Origin: Porphyromonadaceae bacterium
GTDB taxonomy: Bacteria > Bacteroidota > Bacteroidia > Bacteroidales > Tannerellaceae
Assembly (NCBI GenBank): GCA_003517945.1
Contig: DOZP01000263.1
Span: forward strand, 289-6,930
Reading direction: 5' to 3'
DNA: 6,642 nucleotides
The translations under genes and the position numbers were made by a program. How positions within the stretch are numbered: position 1 is the first letter of the stretch; every line of letters begins with the position of its first letter. Below are positions 6,188 through 6,642 of the stretch, in pieces. Under the pieces are notes generated by a model. That model was not told where the DNA came from. It made no database searches and saw nothing but the letters and a program-made list of their open reading frames with translations.

Positions 6188-6194
6188 CCTCCTT
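6188..6194 (-). promoter_or_regulatory. Strong Shine-Dalgarno site of rpsR, fused to the rpsF stop
   Basis: AAGGAGG on the minus strand (6194-6188) is fully complementary to the CCUCCUU tail expected in 16S rRNA and stands 7 nt from the rpsR ATG. Its first two A residues are the last two of the rpsF stop codon TAA (6195-6193). Such a strong SD is unusual for Bacteroidota, and it fixes the start of rpsR. Confidence 0.85.
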
Positions 6195-6585
6195 AATTAG
6201 TCGTTTCTTCCGGTTTATTTTCTTTTGACTTCGTCTCTTTTTTACCATCTTTACCTGATGATCTGAGACTTCTTCTCTTAACTGCGTATTCGGCCGCAAA
6301 CTTATCCTGACGGAAGGTAAGGAAACGTATCACGCGTTCGTCACGACGAAATTGTGTTTCAAGAATATCAATCACATTAGGCGTCGCTTTGAACTCAATC
6401 AGTTGATAGAAGCCGGTGGATTTTTTGTTGATAGGGTAGGCGAGCTTACGCAGGCCCCAGTTCTCTTCATTGACTATTTCGGCATCTGCCGAAGTCAGAA
6501 TTCCTTTGATTTTTTCTACCGCTTCCTTCATCTGTGCATCAGACAAAACGGGAGTCAAAATGAAAACGGTTTCGTAATTGTTCAT
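6193..6585 (-). CDS. rpsF: 30S ribosomal protein bS6
   Basis: This 130-residue bS6 is the small-subunit platform protein that forms a dimer with bS18. The core (1-97) carries [11 protein letters not shown] at the start, the signature [10 protein letters not shown] (43-52) and the C-terminal [11 protein letters not shown] (81-91). Residues 103-130 are a disordered Lys/Glu/Ser/Thr-rich tail, longer than minimal bS6 proteins and common in this phylum. It is the first gene of the rpsF-rpsR-rplI operon. Unlike the next two genes it has no SD: the 15 nt before the ATG are nearly all A. Single-stranded DNA-binding protein is often encoded between rpsF and rpsR in other phyla but is absent here. Confidence 0.97.
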   Translation of the reverse strand: MNNYETVFILTPVLSDAQMKEAVEKIKGILTSADAEIVNEENWGLRKLAYPINKKSTGFYQLIEFKATPNVIDILETQFRRDERVIRFLTFRQDKFAAEYAVKRRSLRSSGKDGKKETKSKENKPEETTN

Positions 6586-6614
6586 AACTTTTTTTGTTTT
6601 TAAAATTGCGGGTG

Positions 6615-6622
6615 CAAAGGTA
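6615..6622 (-). promoter_or_regulatory. -7 element of the ribosomal protein operon promoter
   Basis: TACCTTTG on the minus strand (6622-6615) is an exact TAnnTTTG match and identical to the -7 box of the metallohydrolase promoter. With 19-21 nt spacing, its -33 box would fall just outside the right edge and cannot be seen. The box ends 29 nt before the rpsF ATG, giving a leader of roughly 20-25 nt. Confidence 0.65.
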
Positions 6623-6642
6623 ATGAAAATATTTGATAACAG

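Noticed and set aside
1..6642. CRISPR array, riboswitch, tRNA/rRNA, insertion sequence or phage gene
   Set aside because: No regularly spaced repeats, transposase or integrase motifs, paired terminal repeats or cloverleaf-like sequence were seen. Gaps between genes are short and accounted for by promoters and terminators.

Overview
The window looks like chromosomal DNA of a Bacteroidales bacterium (phylum Bacteroidota). This rests on three things: the character of the proteins (bS18 with the extended N-terminus typical of the order, RNase HII with [10 protein letters not shown], SufS); start sites that mostly lack Shine-Dalgarno (SD) sequences and have A-rich leaders; and several matches to the Bacteroidota promoter pattern, a TTTG-type -33 box about 19 nt before TAnnTTTG. 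The genus cannot be fixed from this window. Most genes are housekeeping or ordinary accessory genes. I see no phage, insertion sequence, CRISPR array, tRNA or rRNA.

Layout, left to right. (1) Positions 1-842, minus strand: the N-terminal 280 residues of an exported tetratricopeptide-repeat (TPR) protein that runs off the left edge, with its own promoter. (2) Positions 1020-2357, minus strand: a small exported Cys/Lys-rich protein followed by a ROK-family sugar kinase, ending at a clear terminator. No consensus promoter lies between the two genes, so they are probably co-transcribed. (3) Positions 2358-2648: a 291-nt AT-rich divergent intergenic region with two identical TTCCGGAA palindromes. 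Each sits exactly 8 nt before a candidate -7 element, one facing each way. (4) Positions 2649-4527, plus strand: a SufS-type cysteine desulfurase followed by RNase HII. (5) Positions 4545-5303, minus strand: a creatininase-superfamily metallohydrolase convergent with rnhB, with its promoter embedded in the terminator of the next operon. (6) Positions 5373-6622, minus strand: the ribosomal protein operon rpsF-rpsR-rplI (bS6-bS18-bL9), with a promoter at the right edge and a perfect-stem terminator at its end.

Two points deserve most attention. First, rpsF is SD-less, but rpsR has a seven-base SD fused to the rpsF stop codon and rplI has a shorter one. In Bacteroidota, bS6, bS18 and bS21 are reported to sequester the 16S anti-SD tail, so an SD on rpsR may be a feedback device. 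Second, the mirrored TTCCGGAA sites suggest shared control of the cysteine desulfurase and the secreted cysteine-rich protein.
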